64,000 nucleotides of DNA from Sulfolobus sp. E5-1-F (GTDB lineage: Archaea > Thermoproteota > Thermoprotei_A > Sulfolobales > Sulfolobaceae). The notes beneath the pieces are model-generated. The model was not told the DNA's origin, ran no database searches, and was given only the letters and a program-made list of their open reading frames with translations. A program made the position numbers and the translations under genes. The stretch lies in assembly GCF_009601705.1 (NCBI RefSeq), contig NZ_CP045687.1, positions 780,630 through 844,629 of the forward strand. The letters run 5' to 3'. Shown in pieces: positions 46,963-56,331 of the stretch. How positions within the stretch are numbered: the first letter of the stretch is position 1; the number at the start of each line of letters is the position of its first letter.

Positions 46963-48099
46963 CTAATAATTTAGCCTCTTTCTTTCACCCAAAACGTCAC
47001 CAGCAATAACTATAATCCCCTCCTTTTTGGCTTTCAATAACACCTTTTTAGGTATAGAATTGCAGACTAGGTACATCTTTATTTGTTTCTTAGTTCCTTT
47101 TGATTCTAAAATTTTTTTCCTTACGATCAATTGCTCTATTCCATCTGTATCGCCCAAATTCTTTACCTCAAACAAACGAATTTCATCATTAGTTTCATAA
47201 AAATCGACCTCAAACTTCCTTCCCTTTTCGATAACACCAACCTCATCTACAATATAACCATGCTTAACACTAGAAGGATCAACACCATGTAATTTTAAAG
47301 CCTCTTTGTAAAGCTCCATAAGAGTCCTCTGAACGTGAATACCAGCCCTAGAAGTAAAGGATTCGAAACTAACTTTCAACTTTAGGAAGGCTTTGGTTAG
47401 TTCTTCTATTCTTTTAGAATGTTCTTCTAGAATTTTTGAGTGCTCCTCAATTCTCTTCGCTAATTCCTCCACCCTTCTGGTTAGTTCTTCTATTCTTTTC
47501 GAGTGTTCTTCTAGAATTCTCGAATGCTCCTCAACTCTTTTAGTTAGTTCTTCTATTCTTTTCGAGTGTTCTTCTAGAATTTTTGAGTGCTCCTCCACCC
47601 TTTTGGCCAACTCCTCTATTCTTTTCGAGTGTTCTTCTAGAATTTTTGAGTGCTCCTCAATTCTCTTCGCTAATTCCTCCACCCTTCTGGTTAGTTCTTC
47701 TATTCTTTTCGAGTGTTCTTCTAGAATTCTCGAATGCTCCTCAACTCTTTTAGTTAGTTCTTCTATTCTTTTCGAGTGTTCTTCTAGAATTTTTGAGTGC
47801 TCCTCCACCCTTTTGGCCAACTCCTCTATTCTTTTCGAGTGTTCTTCTAGAAGTCTATATATTTTACCTATTTCATTTTCGATGTCCCCCAATTTTTTCC
47901 AAACTGACGCTATTTGCTGGTTATTTTCTTGTACTACCTTGGCTAAAGTGACAACGCTTTCTTCTAGCTTAGTAAGTCTCTGCAAAATAATATCATTCTT
48001 AATTCTTTCGGAAATTACTGAAGTTATTTTATCAAGTAACGTTGGATTATTTAAGATTTCATTTATGATATCTTCACTCACTTGCCCAACCCTATTCAT
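46963..48099 (-). CDS. Coiled-coil protein with C-terminal PD-(D/E)XK-like nuclease (DUF3782-like)
   Basis: 378 residues. Residues 1-85 helical; residues about 85-237 are a continuous heptad coiled coil with repeats of type RIEELTK RVEEHSR ILEEHSK; residues about 255-378 carry a nuclease-like fold with EVDFYETNDEIRLFEVKNLG (about 298-317, D and E-x-K), IEQLIVRKKIL and VLLKAKKEGIIVIAG. DUF3782 proteins of thermoacidophilic archaea share this architecture. Function is unknown; DNA cutting or structural roles are possible. The coiled coil contains a 70-residue tandem duplication (see repeat). ATG at 48099. Confidence 0.82.
   Translation of the reverse strand: MNRVGQVSEDIINEILNNPTLLDKITSVISERIKNDIILQRLTKLEESVVTLAKVVQENNQQIASVWKKLGDIENEIGKIYRLLEEHSKRIEELAKRVEEHSKILEEHSKRIEELTKRVEEHSRILEEHSKRIEELTRRVEELAKRIEEHSKILEEHSKRIEELAKRVEEHSKILEEHSKRIEELTKRVEEHSRILEEHSKRIEELTRRVEELAKRIEEHSKILEEHSKRIEELTKAFLKLKVSFESFTSRAGIHVQRTLMELYKEALKLHGVDPSSVKHGYIVDEVGVIEKGRKFEVDFYETNDEIRLFEVKNLGDTDGIEQLIVRKKILESKGTKKQIKMYLVCNSIPKKVLLKAKKEGIIVIAGDVLGERKRLNY
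47424..47843 (-). repeat. Tandem 210-bp duplication in the coiled-coil gene
   Basis: The two 210-bp units (about 47424-47633 and 47634-47843) appear identical base for base and each encodes ten heptads. The sequence is itself made of diverged 21-bp units. Exact boundaries within the repeated heptads are arbitrary. Confidence 0.85.
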
Positions 48100-48678
48100 A
48101 TTTATTTAGTCTAAAAGTTAAAAGTGTTATCACAGAGACTTTACAGTAAGTATTTAATTGGCTCCCAAGGATGAATCGTAACTATAAATGAAATTGATAG
48201 AAAAATATTTCATACTTTCTTAATTACATAAATTCATTTAAGGATAAAATTTGATAATTGTATATGGAACCGCAATATCTTTGTATAATTTTATATTACT
48301 TTCAATCTCTAGCTTATCCACATTACTATTCAATTTTCTTTTTCAGTTTAGATTAGTCTGGTCAGCTGCAATTCCTTAAGTAAATGGCCAGTGACTTTAA
48401 TCTTATAATCATAGATAAGAGTTTTCATTTTATAATATTCTACTTTCCTATAGAAATTTCTATATTTTTCCTAGAGAAGTTTTACAGTTTGTCCATGTTA
48501 TAGTAATAATGCATCTTGAAACTGTAGCTAATATGGGAAGTTTTATCATATTCAGTAATTTATGGTATCTTCTAAAGTTTAGCTATAAAGTTAGAAATTA
48601 AATGTTCTTGGAAAAACAAAAAACAATATAATCACCTATGGATGTTGAAATTTGCAAATGAAATCTTTAGGGATAAAA
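48100..48678. other. Intergenic, no gene seen
   Basis: AT-rich, no coding frame supported on either strand. TATA-like runs near 48100-48130 probably serve the coiled-coil gene. Confidence 0.4.
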
Positions 48679-49098
48679 TTAAATTATAATAGTACTTATA
48701 AATCCTGAAAATACACCGTTTAACAAATTATACGCTATTGTTAATCCTAAATATGTTTGAGGATAAGATACTGTGAAGGCGTATGGCAATAAGGAGAAGA
48801 CTAAATAGGATAATCCCGTAATTAAGGCTATCTTTCTAACCTGAATTAAAGAGGATTTCTCAAGCACTGTCCTACTAGGAAAGACAAATGCTATTAATAT
48901 GAGCAATACTAAAATCTGCACAATGCCCTCTGCTGGAGAATGAATTAGAGCTTCAATTGGCGAAATCTCAAAAGGGCTTGGAGGATAAAAAGCCTTAACT
49001 ATTAGTGATATTATTGCCATGATTATGGTTAGGATAAAGGAGTAACCTATCGACGTTGCAATATTATAACCTAGAATTCTACTGTTGTACTCCACCAC
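48679..49098 (-). CDS. Four-helix membrane protein of SPFH operon
   Basis: 139 residues with four predicted membrane helices (IATSIGYSFILTIIMAIISL, IVQILVLLILIAFVF, IALITGLSYLVFSLLPYAFT, LLNGVFSGFISTIII). Overlaps the SPFH gene end by 20 bases, so coupled. No family recognised. Likely the membrane anchor or partner of the SPFH protein (inference). Confidence 0.68.
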   Translation of the reverse strand: MVEYNSRILGYNIATSIGYSFILTIIMAIISLIVKAFYPPSPFEISPIEALIHSPAEGIVQILVLLILIAFVFPSRTVLEKSSLIQVRKIALITGLSYLVFSLLPYAFTVSYPQTYLGLTIAYNLLNGVFSGFISTIII

Positions 49099-49945
49099 TT
49101 TGTTGTTGCCCCCTTCTGGGTAGACTAACTCTGATTAAACCGTCAGGTAAGTTCACTATAGTTGATAGATTGGGATAGTAAGGTACTCCTAGTGCCATAT
49201 TAACTGATGCAGGATTTTGTTGATCAGCTAAGATCCTAGCTAATCCCATTCTAACTGCATCGGTCAATGGCACTCCTAAATCCCTTAACTGTATTATCCT
49301 TCTCAACTCTGGATCTTGAGGTAAAAGTCTAGTTATTCTCACGGATATTAGATCAACACCTATTTCCGCTAAGAATTGCTTTAAAGCTGCTGTAACTGCA
49401 GTGGAAATATCAGAGAACTTTTTGAAAACATCTGTTAAACCCACGCGATTTAAAACTGAACTTACTTCTTGATCTACTATTGGGGAAATATAGTGAGCGA
49501 GATCTGCATCTTTGAAATATAGAGAACCGAATTGGACATTGGTCACTAAGGCTGCAGGGTTCTGAACTCTAAAGTAAATTGCTGTCTCATACTCTAAAGG
49601 TACTAAATCATCAGTCTGACTAATTCCAGCTACTCTAACTTCGTGTCTGGTGGTTGAGACGAAATAAACTACTGTATCATATGGTAATGTATTATACCTA
49701 AACTTAGATAGGAAAGCTGAGACGGGATTACCGGGAGTTTGAATGTTATGACTTCCAGGGGGTAAATCTGCTGCAATTTGCCCTTGTATTACGACAATCG
49801 CCCTCTCTGTTGGTTGCACTATTATGAGTGATTTCGAAGTTATTGCCTCTTTTGGATATTTGAAAATTATGGTATCAGCTGTCATAAAACTTGAACCGTC
49901 TTCTTTTTCAGTCGAAATAACTTGGCCTCTAACAGTTAGTGACAT
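49079..49945 (-). CDS. SPFH/band 7 domain protein
   Basis: 288 residues. The SPFH domain covers about residues 25-235: IIFKYPKEAITSKSLIIVQP, RAIVVIQGQIAADLPPGSHN and VGLTDVFKKFSDISTAVTAA-type helices with a final coiled segment. Gln/Gly-rich C-terminus (RRGQQQSGGVQQ). SPFH proteins form scaffolds at membranes. Middle gene of a minus-strand operon, 42 bases after the gene at 49988-50464 and overlapping the membrane-protein gene. Confidence 0.82.
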   Translation of the reverse strand: MSLTVRGQVISTEKEDGSSFMTADTIIFKYPKEAITSKSLIIVQPTERAIVVIQGQIAADLPPGSHNIQTPGNPVSAFLSKFRYNTLPYDTVVYFVSTTRHEVRVAGISQTDDLVPLEYETAIYFRVQNPAALVTNVQFGSLYFKDADLAHYISPIVDQEVSSVLNRVGLTDVFKKFSDISTAVTAALKQFLAEIGVDLISVRITRLLPQDPELRRIIQLRDLGVPLTDAVRMGLARILADQQNPASVNMALGVPYYPNLSTIVNLPDGLIRVSLPRRGQQQSGGVQQ

Positions 49946-49987
49946 ATAGAAATAAGTACTACGAAGAGTATTTAAACTTTTTCATTA

Positions 49988-50464
49988 CTATTTTCTAAGT
50001 TCAGGAGGATAAAATAGTTTCATCCTATCGTAAAATATTGTTCTCAAATCGTTTAATAATGGTTCGAGTTCACCAATTTTATTATCCTTTGCAAGGTCGA
50101 CTATTTGCGAAGCAATATCAATCATTTTTACGTCGTGATTAACTATTTGATCCAACTCTTCTGTAGTGACCTTCCACCTAGCGTAAATATCTGCACCTCC
50201 ACCTTGACTCGACATTATATAGTTTATTAGTTCTCTAATTTTAGAGATTAAGAACTCCATTACCTTAAGTTGTGGTGAAAACGGGTCAGCCGAGGCAATG
50301 AAACTTTCCTTTTCTGAGATTATCCTTATCGCTTGTTCTAACCTATCAGCAACTGCTCTCCTAACTAAGAAATCATCTTGTCTAATTAGATCCTTAGCCT
50401 TATATCCCCTATATCCCGGAATGAGTAATTGCAACTGCTCAATTGGAGTTAGTTCCCTTGGCAT
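49988..50464 (-). CDS. Helical protein, first gene of SPFH operon, 158 aa
   Basis: ATG at 50464, product MPRELTPIEQLQLLIPGYRG onward. All-helical; the C-terminus includes VDLAKDNKIGELEPLLNDLR. Conserved next to SPFH genes in related genomes (family knowledge uncertain). No catalytic motif. First gene of the operon 50464-48679, with a divergent promoter region shared with the MFS gene. Confidence 0.65.
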   Translation of the reverse strand: MPRELTPIEQLQLLIPGYRGYKAKDLIRQDDFLVRRAVADRLEQAIRIISEKESFIASADPFSPQLKVMEFLISKIRELINYIMSSQGGGADIYARWKVTTEELDQIVNHDVKMIDIASQIVDLAKDNKIGELEPLLNDLRTIFYDRMKLFYPPELRK

Positions 50465-50559
50465 ATTTGAATATACACCTAGGAGATTATAAAATTATTT
50501 ATCCTAAAAATATTTTAGAACGATAACCATAAAAGCGAGATTTATCTCATTGTCTTTTT

Positions 50560-51684
50560 GTGTTAAGAAATATAATAGTAAGCTGGATAGGTACTTTTCT
50601 TCAGTTATTTTTAAGACTCAGTTGGGGAGTAATATCACTACCAATAGCCTTACTTTTCCACTTAAACTCAGTACAAATAGGACTAGTTGCCACAGCTTTT
50701 TACGTGGGTTATGTGGTTTCCTCAATACCTTGGGGTTTGATTATAGACAAAATAGGCCCAAGTAGTGCTGTGGAATACGCATCAATAATATTGGTAGGAA
50801 TGAACCTATTGCTCTTCCTCTTCCTTACGAGTTACGCTATTTTACTTATAGTATATCTAATAGAAGGACTAATAACAGCTGCCATATTTCCATCTGCAAT
50901 GAAAATTGTAGCAGTTAGTTATTCCAACAGCTCAAAGTTCACATTTTACGTGGCTCTAGTGGAAAGTGCTGGACCAATAACTATAATCACTTTAGGTATT
51001 ATAGCTAGCTTTCTACTTCATTTGTGGAGATTTATTTACTTAATTATGGCAATAAGTTTTGGATTAATTGCAATTTTCAGCCACTTCAATAGAGTAAACG
51101 TTAATAAAACTGAAATCAAGAGGTCATTCAAGATAATCCTTGATAGGAAAATAACAATGGCAACATTAGTGAGATTAGGGGAACTGTGGTCCACATGGGG
51201 TACAACAACCTGGATTTTCCCAATGCTAGTACTTTATAGAGGCATAGCTCCAACATTCTCAGCTCTATTCCTCCTCCTTTTTGGTGTTGGTCAGTTGGTG
51301 GGGATTTTAAGTGTAGAAAGACTAGTAGAAAGGCTTGGCGATACTAACGTTATCTTGATAAATCTGATAGGATTCATCGCATTAACGTTTTTGATAATTT
51401 TCTCAAATAACATTGATATACTTCCAGAAGCTTTCTTGTTAGGGATTTTCTCGTTCTCCTATAGACCTCCAACGGATTCCTTAATAATGAAAATAGCTGG
51501 ACAATCTAGTGCAGGGACTTCAATAGGTTACGCCAATGCTGTATCCCAAATTGGGACGATGATCGCTCCATCATTTGTAGGATTGACACTGTATTTAACC
51601 CATAGCTTCTCCGTTTCAATGTTAGCTCTAGATGTGGGGTGTATAATATCTATCGTATCACTTTTATCCTTGAAACATTTATAG
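50560..51684 (+). CDS. MFS transporter
   Basis: 374 residues, GTG start. About 12 membrane helices in two halves; the loop between helices 2 and 3, GLIIDKIGPSSAVEYASIIL, carries the G-x3-D-x2-G signature of the major facilitator superfamily. Likely an exporter or small-molecule permease; substrate unknown. Short distance to the divergent SPFH operon (95 bases) suggests a shared control region. Confidence 0.85.
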   Translation: MLRNIIVSWIGTFLQLFLRLSWGVISLPIALLFHLNSVQIGLVATAFYVGYVVSSIPWGLIIDKIGPSSAVEYASIILVGMNLLLFLFLTSYAILLIVYLIEGLITAAIFPSAMKIVAVSYSNSSKFTFYVALVESAGPITIITLGIIASFLLHLWRFIYLIMAISFGLIAIFSHFNRVNVNKTEIKRSFKIILDRKITMATLVRLGELWSTWGTTTWIFPMLVLYRGIAPTFSALFLLLFGVGQLVGILSVERLVERLGDTNVILINLIGFIALTFLIIFSNNIDILPEAFLLGIFSFSYRPPTDSLIMKIAGQSSAGTSIGYANAVSQIGTMIAPSFVGLTLYLTHSFSVSMLALDVGCIISIVSLLSLKHL

Positions 51685-51707
51685 TAGTTCTCATATAATA
51701 TTTAAGC

Positions 51708-52118
51708 GTGAATTTAGGTAAAATCATAGGCTTAATAGTATTCATTTCAGTACTTATCGTTCAATTTGCCATCATTAATCCATTCAACGTTTTATATCAA
51801 ATAACCTTAAACCAAATCAACTACACTATTATGCCGTTATTCACCACACAACCGAAAGTAAGCATAGCTATTTACAATAATCAGTTAATCTTATCTTTTA
51901 ACAATACACTCAACTTCCCCATAACCTTACTAAACGTAACTGGAAAATATACTTATTTATCAAAGCCGGTAACAATTAGCCCTAATGAGGTAAAGAACAT
52001 CAGTGTGGTTGTGACAAATTTGGAAATGTTTGAGAGGGCAGTTCAAGATAATTCATACAACTTAACGATAGTGATCAAGATATTCAATACAACCTTTTCA
52101 CAAAGTGAGAAAATATGA
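51708..52118 (+). CDS. Membrane-anchored extracellular protein, 136 aa
   Basis: GTG at 51708, 23 bases after the MFS stop. N-terminal membrane segment (IIGLIVFISVLIVQFAIINP) then a beta-rich extracellular domain with N-x-S/T sites (SFNNTLNFPITLLNVTGKYT). TATA-like CATATAATATTT upstream. Its stop overlaps the next ATG by four bases, so the two products act together. Family unknown. Confidence 0.65.
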   Translation: MNLGKIIGLIVFISVLIVQFAIINPFNVLYQITLNQINYTIMPLFTTQPKVSIAIYNNQLILSFNNTLNFPITLLNVTGKYTYLSKPVTISPNEVKNISVVVTNLEMFERAVQDNSYNLTIVIKIFNTTFSQSEKI

Positions 52119-52636
52119 TAGTTAAAAAAAGAACGTTAATATTAATCATAAGCATGTTGCTGAACGTAATGGTATCATTACTTCCGGGTTATTGGTGGTA
52201 TTATTCCGCTGGCGGAATAGTAGTAATTAAGGATAGCCTCTTCTCATTCTACTTAGAATTCCTTGGTAAAGAGTTAGAAATAGGTACAATAATAAACTAT
52301 ATTTTGTTTGCGTTTAGGTTCTATGTGATAAGTGTTTCCCTTTATTATATCTATCTCGCCTTGAAAAAGGATATAATGAGTCACTATCTATTAATAACAT
52401 GGATAAGCTATCTCTATTTATTGGACCCACTTATATTTTACTTAATATTTAATTACGTGGTAGGATACGTTACTCCCACGAAATATCCGCTATTTATAAT
52501 AGGAAGTCAGAACATGAGTGTGTTGTACAAAAACGTAAAAGTAACAATTCTAGTTGAAAGTTACCCCACGATCTACTATTGGGTAGCCTTTTTTGCGGGT
52601 ACCTTTAACTTGATCTCAAGAATAATAAACCGGTAA
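52115..52636 (+). CDS. Integral membrane protein, 173 aa
   Basis: Four to five membrane helices (LILIISMLLNVMVSLLPGYW; TIINYILFAFRFYVISVSLY; YLLITWISYLYLLDPLIFYL; VAFFAGTFNLISRI). Coupled to the preceding gene by ATGA overlap and ending one base before the convergent glycosyltransferase. No domain recognised. Confidence 0.65.
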   Translation: MIVKKRTLILIISMLLNVMVSLLPGYWWYYSAGGIVVIKDSLFSFYLEFLGKELEIGTIINYILFAFRFYVISVSLYYIYLALKKDIMSHYLLITWISYLYLLDPLIFYLIFNYVVGYVTPTKYPLFIIGSQNMSVLYKNVKVTILVESYPTIYYWVAFFAGTFNLISRIINR

Positions 52637-52637
52637 G

Positions 52638-53366
52638 CTATCTTAGCTTTCGTAAAATATAGTCTTGTGCTTTAAGATACATCCTTGTATATAGGATTTT
52701 TCTAAAGGGAGAATAATATACTCTTAATTTTATCAAGGAAAGGAACATTAGAATTATGACCTTTATTAACTTTTTAGATATTTTACTATCACTTTCATCA
52801 TGAATATAATTAATTTCAACTTCCTTAACTTTATAATGTCTACGTTTAAATGCGTAAATTAAATTAACGTCAAAAAGGAGATCGTTAATTACCAACTCGC
52901 TCAATACGCTTGAAACCTTTTCCCTATTCAGTAATTTAACACCGGCTTGGAAGTCTGAAAATTTAGCCAGGGAAGGAAAGAATATCTTCGTGAGTATTAT
53001 AAATGCCTTATGTAGGAACCTCCTCTTTAATGGCATCCCAACAATTTTCCTCTTGGGAATAACTAGGTCAGCATCAGTGCTTAAAATTTTATTTAACTCC
53101 TCTTCAGTAATTGGAAAATCAGCGTCAATTAGCAAAACTCTCTGGAAATTGCTTTCAGTAATTCCTCTTTTTAAGGCTCCCCCTTTACCAAGTCTAGTCT
53201 TACTTATTATTAGCTTTGCCGGAAATTTCTTAACCACTTCTGGCGTATTATCGTTTCCATCGAATACTACAACTATTTCAGCATTAGGTAATATTGATGA
53301 TATTTTATTTAACGTCTTACCGATTCTTCTTTCCTCATTTAGTGCTGGTATGATAATCGAAATCAA
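52638..53366 (-). CDS. Family 2 glycosyltransferase (dolichyl-phosphate sugar synthase type)
   Basis: 242 residues. Begins MISIIIPALNEERRIGKTLN, then VVVFDGNDNTPEVVKKF and LLIDADFPITEEEL (the DXD-type motif, about residues 78-91), and LGKGGALKRGI as nucleotide/phosphate loop; FSDFQAGVKLLNREKV follows. The pattern is that of polyprenyl-phosphate glucosyl/mannosyl synthases, which make lipid-linked sugar donors for N-glycosylation. No C-terminal membrane domain apart from one hydrophobic stretch (KVIILMFLSLIKL). Monocistronic. Confidence 0.85.
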   Translation of the reverse strand: MISIIIPALNEERRIGKTLNKISSILPNAEIVVVFDGNDNTPEVVKKFPAKLIISKTRLGKGGALKRGITESNFQRVLLIDADFPITEEELNKILSTDADLVIPKRKIVGMPLKRRFLHKAFIILTKIFFPSLAKFSDFQAGVKLLNREKVSSVLSELVINDLLFDVNLIYAFKRRHYKVKEVEINYIHDESDSKISKKLIKVIILMFLSLIKLRVYYSPFRKILYTRMYLKAQDYILRKLR

Positions 53367-53500
53367 TTTGACTAGTACTAGTAGGTTAAAAAATAAAAGT
53401 ATTTTGAGCGAAGATCTATAATACTTATATAACGTATTTCATAAATAAAATAGACCAAAATAACCTATACATATTTACATGAATTGTTAATTATTCTATT

Positions 53501-53980
53501 CTATATAAACTTGCACGTGATCTTAAACTCTTCCATAACCTCTCTTACGACTTCATGAAACTCTGAGTTAACCAACTCACATAAGAAAGGAGAATATACA
53601 AGAACTTCCTCTAAACTTACCACTTTCATATCCAATAGGGGTTTTAACGTAACATACCAGGATAACCCCCTTACAACCTTATTATTGTCCTTTAACATTT
53701 CAAGGAAATACTCTTTCCTTTTCATAACCTCATCCAAAGATAATATTCCCCTATTGACGAACTCTGGAACACTATTCCACGCCCTATATCTCGTTCCAGT
53801 ATCGTGAAATGATAAAAGTTCCAGTAGAAACTCCTTATTCCTTATGTTCAAAATAACGTAATTCCAGGCTTCGTGTTTAATATCCTTATCCTTATCGGAA
53901 AGAAGTCTCCTAATTAAATCTAAGGGTAAATTTGACGAACTCCTCAAAATATTCAGTACCTTTTCCTTCTCCATGTTCAA
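53501..53980 (-). CDS. HEAT-repeat-like protein, 159 aa
   Basis: Helical repeats: LIRRLLSDKDKDIKHEAWNY, LELLSFHDTGTRYRAWNSV and EMLKDNNKVVRGLSWYVTLK, each with a conserved A/R-x-W position, as in short HEAT/PBS-type scaffolds. It probably mediates protein-protein binding. It ends 23 bases upstream of the cpsA 3' end region, transcribed the same way. No enzymatic motif. Confidence 0.6.
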   Translation of the reverse strand: MNMEKEKVLNILRSSSNLPLDLIRRLLSDKDKDIKHEAWNYVILNIRNKEFLLELLSFHDTGTRYRAWNSVPEFVNRGILSLDEVMKRKEYFLEMLKDNNKVVRGLSWYVTLKPLLDMKVVSLEEVLVYSPFLCELVNSEFHEVVREVMEEFKITCKFI

Positions 53981-54003
53981 TTACTCATTTAGTATTAGAC
54001 CAT

Positions 54004-55185
54004 TTATTTGTTACTGAACTTAATCGCCAATAATGCATGGGCTAAAGCACCTAGTTTTAAAACATCCTCATCTACACAGAACTTAGAGCTATGATTGGGA
54101 TATATACAACCTTTCTTCTCATTTCTAGTTCCCAAGAAGAAGTACGTACCTGGAGCTTTTTGGAGAAACCTAGAGAAATCCTCCGCTCCTAACACTGGCT
54201 CAGTCTCAATAACTGTTGATATTGAAGATAGAATTTTCATTACCTCATCAGTCACCTCTGGGTTATTTACTGTAATTGGATAGACGTCCTCCATGAATTT
54301 GACCTCACAAGTCGCACCGTAAATTCCACATATTGATGAGACAATTCTTCTCATGTAATCCTTAGCCTTACTCCTCACATTCTCATCCAAACTTCTTATT
54401 GTTCCCTGCATTTCTGCGTCGTCTGGTATTATATTATCCTTAGTCCCAGAATGTATTGTAGTTATGGATATAACAAAGGGTTGAACTGGGTCTATTTGCC
54501 TAGCCGTTATACCGTAAATTGCGTTGGCTATTTGTAAGGAAATGAAAATTGGGTCTATGGTCTCGTGAGGAGCCGAACCGTGACCGCCTTTTCCATGAAC
54601 TATAATCTTGAACGCATCTGGCGTAGCCATTATTGGACCTTTTCTTGTTGCGAATATCCCCGATGGATAACTACTAGATATATGTATACCAAATACGTAA
54701 TCTACACCGTTCATAACTCCAGCCTCTATCATTGGTTTAGCTCCTCCTAATCCTCCATCCTCCTCTGCTGGTTGAAATATTAGCCTAATTTCACCGCTGA
54801 TCAAATCTTTATTCTTAACTAAGAGATAAGCTCCGCCTAAAAGCATTGCTACGTGAGTATCGTGACCGCAAGCGTGCATTACACCTTTAACTTTTGATTT
54901 GAACTCTAAGTCAGTAGTCTCCTCTACTGGAAGGGCATCCATGTCTGCTCTTAACGCTACTGTTTTCCCAGGCTTATTTCCCTTAATCTTACCAACTACT
55001 GCTGTAGGTAATCCAACTCCTTCTTCTACTTCTATTCCCAATTTCCTTAACGTTTCCGCTACTAGTTTAGACGTATTATATTCTTTATAGGAAAGTTCTG
55101 GATATTCATGAATTTTCCTTCTAATTTGAATTATCCAATCCTCTATTTCCTTTACGTCACTCTTTAACTTCTCAACCAAATCCAT
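54004..55185 (-). CDS. cpsA: Carboxypeptidase CpsA (M20 metallopeptidase)
   Basis: 393 residues, the exact length of Sulfolobus solfataricus CpsA. Zinc site visible: VMHACGHDTHVAML (H104, H108, D109) and FQPAEEDGG (about 137-145, catalytic and ligand glutamates), then GIHISSSYPSG and FGHG-like GKGGHGSAPHETIDPI, which marks the dimerisation domain. It releases C-terminal amino acids and hydrolyses N-acyl amino acids. Single gene followed by a HEAT-like protein; the divergent endoglucanase gene starts 90 bases away. Confidence 0.93.
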   Translation of the reverse strand: MDLVEKLKSDVKEIEDWIIQIRRKIHEYPELSYKEYNTSKLVAETLRKLGIEVEEGVGLPTAVVGKIKGNKPGKTVALRADMDALPVEETTDLEFKSKVKGVMHACGHDTHVAMLLGGAYLLVKNKDLISGEIRLIFQPAEEDGGLGGAKPMIEAGVMNGVDYVFGIHISSSYPSGIFATRKGPIMATPDAFKIIVHGKGGHGSAPHETIDPIFISLQIANAIYGITARQIDPVQPFVISITTIHSGTKDNIIPDDAEMQGTIRSLDENVRSKAKDYMRRIVSSICGIYGATCEVKFMEDVYPITVNNPEVTDEVMKILSSISTVIETEPVLGAEDFSRFLQKAPGTYFFLGTRNEKKGCIYPNHSSKFCVDEDVLKLGALAHALLAIKFSNK

Positions 55186-55275
55186 AAGAGAATTAGTGAA
55201 CTAAAAATAAAAAGCTTAATCCGTAAATAAAAGTTAACCGTAAATCTTTTCAGTTTACTGACGCGATAGGGAATA

Positions 55276-56271
55276 ATGAATAAATTATATATGATCGTAG
55301 TTCCGATAATTGTAATAATAGTTGTAGGAGTAATCGGTGAAGTTATTTACTTACACTATCAGTCACCTAATGTTAGAACCTCAACGATAAGTGTTAATAA
55401 TAATGGGACCACAACTTCGATGACCACAACAACTACTACTGTACCTACAACAATGACCTCCACTAATCCCATACCTCAACTAATTTACGTTACATCTCCT
55501 GCTAGTTCACCAACTCCAGTTTACCTAAATACCTCAACTATACCGTCATTCTATATTGAAGTAAATATGTGGAATGCTAAAACTTGGAACGGTAACTACA
55601 CTATGGTCTTTAATCCACTCACTCGTACGCTATCTGTTAGTTTCAACCTAACGCAAGTTAATCCCTTAGAGTGGACTAATGGCTATCCGGAGATTTATGT
55701 GGGGAGAAAACCATGGGATACTTCATATGCGGGTAATATATTCCCAATGAGAATAGGTAACATGACGCCATTCTTAGTATCATTTTACATAAACTTAACT
55801 AAGATAGACCCGTCAATAAATTTCGATATTGCATCAGATGCTTGGATAGTAAGGCCCCAGATAGCCTTTAGTCCCGGAACAGCTCCGGGTAATGGCGATA
55901 TTGAGATAATGGTTTGGTTATTTAGTCAAAACCTACAACCAGCTGGACAACAAGTTGGAAAAGTGGTAATCCCAATATATATCAATCACACTCTCGTGAA
56001 CGCTACTTTCCAAGTATGGGAAATGAAGAGTGTTCCCTGGGGAGGTTGGGAATATATAGCCTTTAGACCAGATGGCTGGAAAGTCACAAATGGATACGTT
56101 GCATATGAGCCCAATTTGTTCATCAAAGCGTTAAGTAATTTCACAACCTACAACATTACAAATTACTATTTAACGGACTGGGAATTAGGTACAGAATGGG
56201 GAACCATGACTTCTAATGGTACAGCGTACTTCTCATGGACTATATCAAATTTCTCTGAAACTCTCCTCTAA
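55276..56271 (+). CDS. Secreted endo-beta-1,4-glucanase, GH12
   Basis: 331 residues. N-terminal membrane/signal segment (LYMIVVPIIVIIVVGVIGEV), a Thr/Ser-rich linker (residues 40-68), then a GH12 beta-jelly-roll: FYIEVNMWNAKTWNGNYTMV, WTNGYPEIYVGRKPW (nucleophile glutamate) and YYLTDWELGTEWG (acid/base glutamate). It resembles the Sulfolobus GH12 glucanases (SSO1354 and SSO1949 type), which hydrolyse carboxymethylcellulose and related glucans outside the cell at low pH. The following gene encodes a GH116 enzyme that would cut the released oligosaccharides. The pair forms a sugar-use cluster. Confidence 0.9.
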   Translation: MNKLYMIVVPIIVIIVVGVIGEVIYLHYQSPNVRTSTISVNNNGTTTSMTTTTTTVPTTMTSTNPIPQLIYVTSPASSPTPVYLNTSTIPSFYIEVNMWNAKTWNGNYTMVFNPLTRTLSVSFNLTQVNPLEWTNGYPEIYVGRKPWDTSYAGNIFPMRIGNMTPFLVSFYINLTKIDPSINFDIASDAWIVRPQIAFSPGTAPGNGDIEIMVWLFSQNLQPAGQQVGKVVIPIYINHTLVNATFQVWEMKSVPWGGWEYIAFRPDGWKVTNGYVAYEPNLFIKALSNFTTYNITNYYLTDWELGTEWGTMTSNGTAYFSWTISNFSETLL

Positions 56272-56331
56272 TTTTTAACTCTCATACGAAAACTCTAAAC
56301 CTTTTTTATCTTTTTACACAAACAGTGTAAC

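Noticed and set aside
47393-48109. Long plus-strand ORF (238 aa, Ser/Leu/Cys-rich) opposite the coiled-coil gene
   Set aside because: It is the mirror of the heptad repeats; low-complexity composition and no promoter. The minus-strand protein has a clear domain structure.
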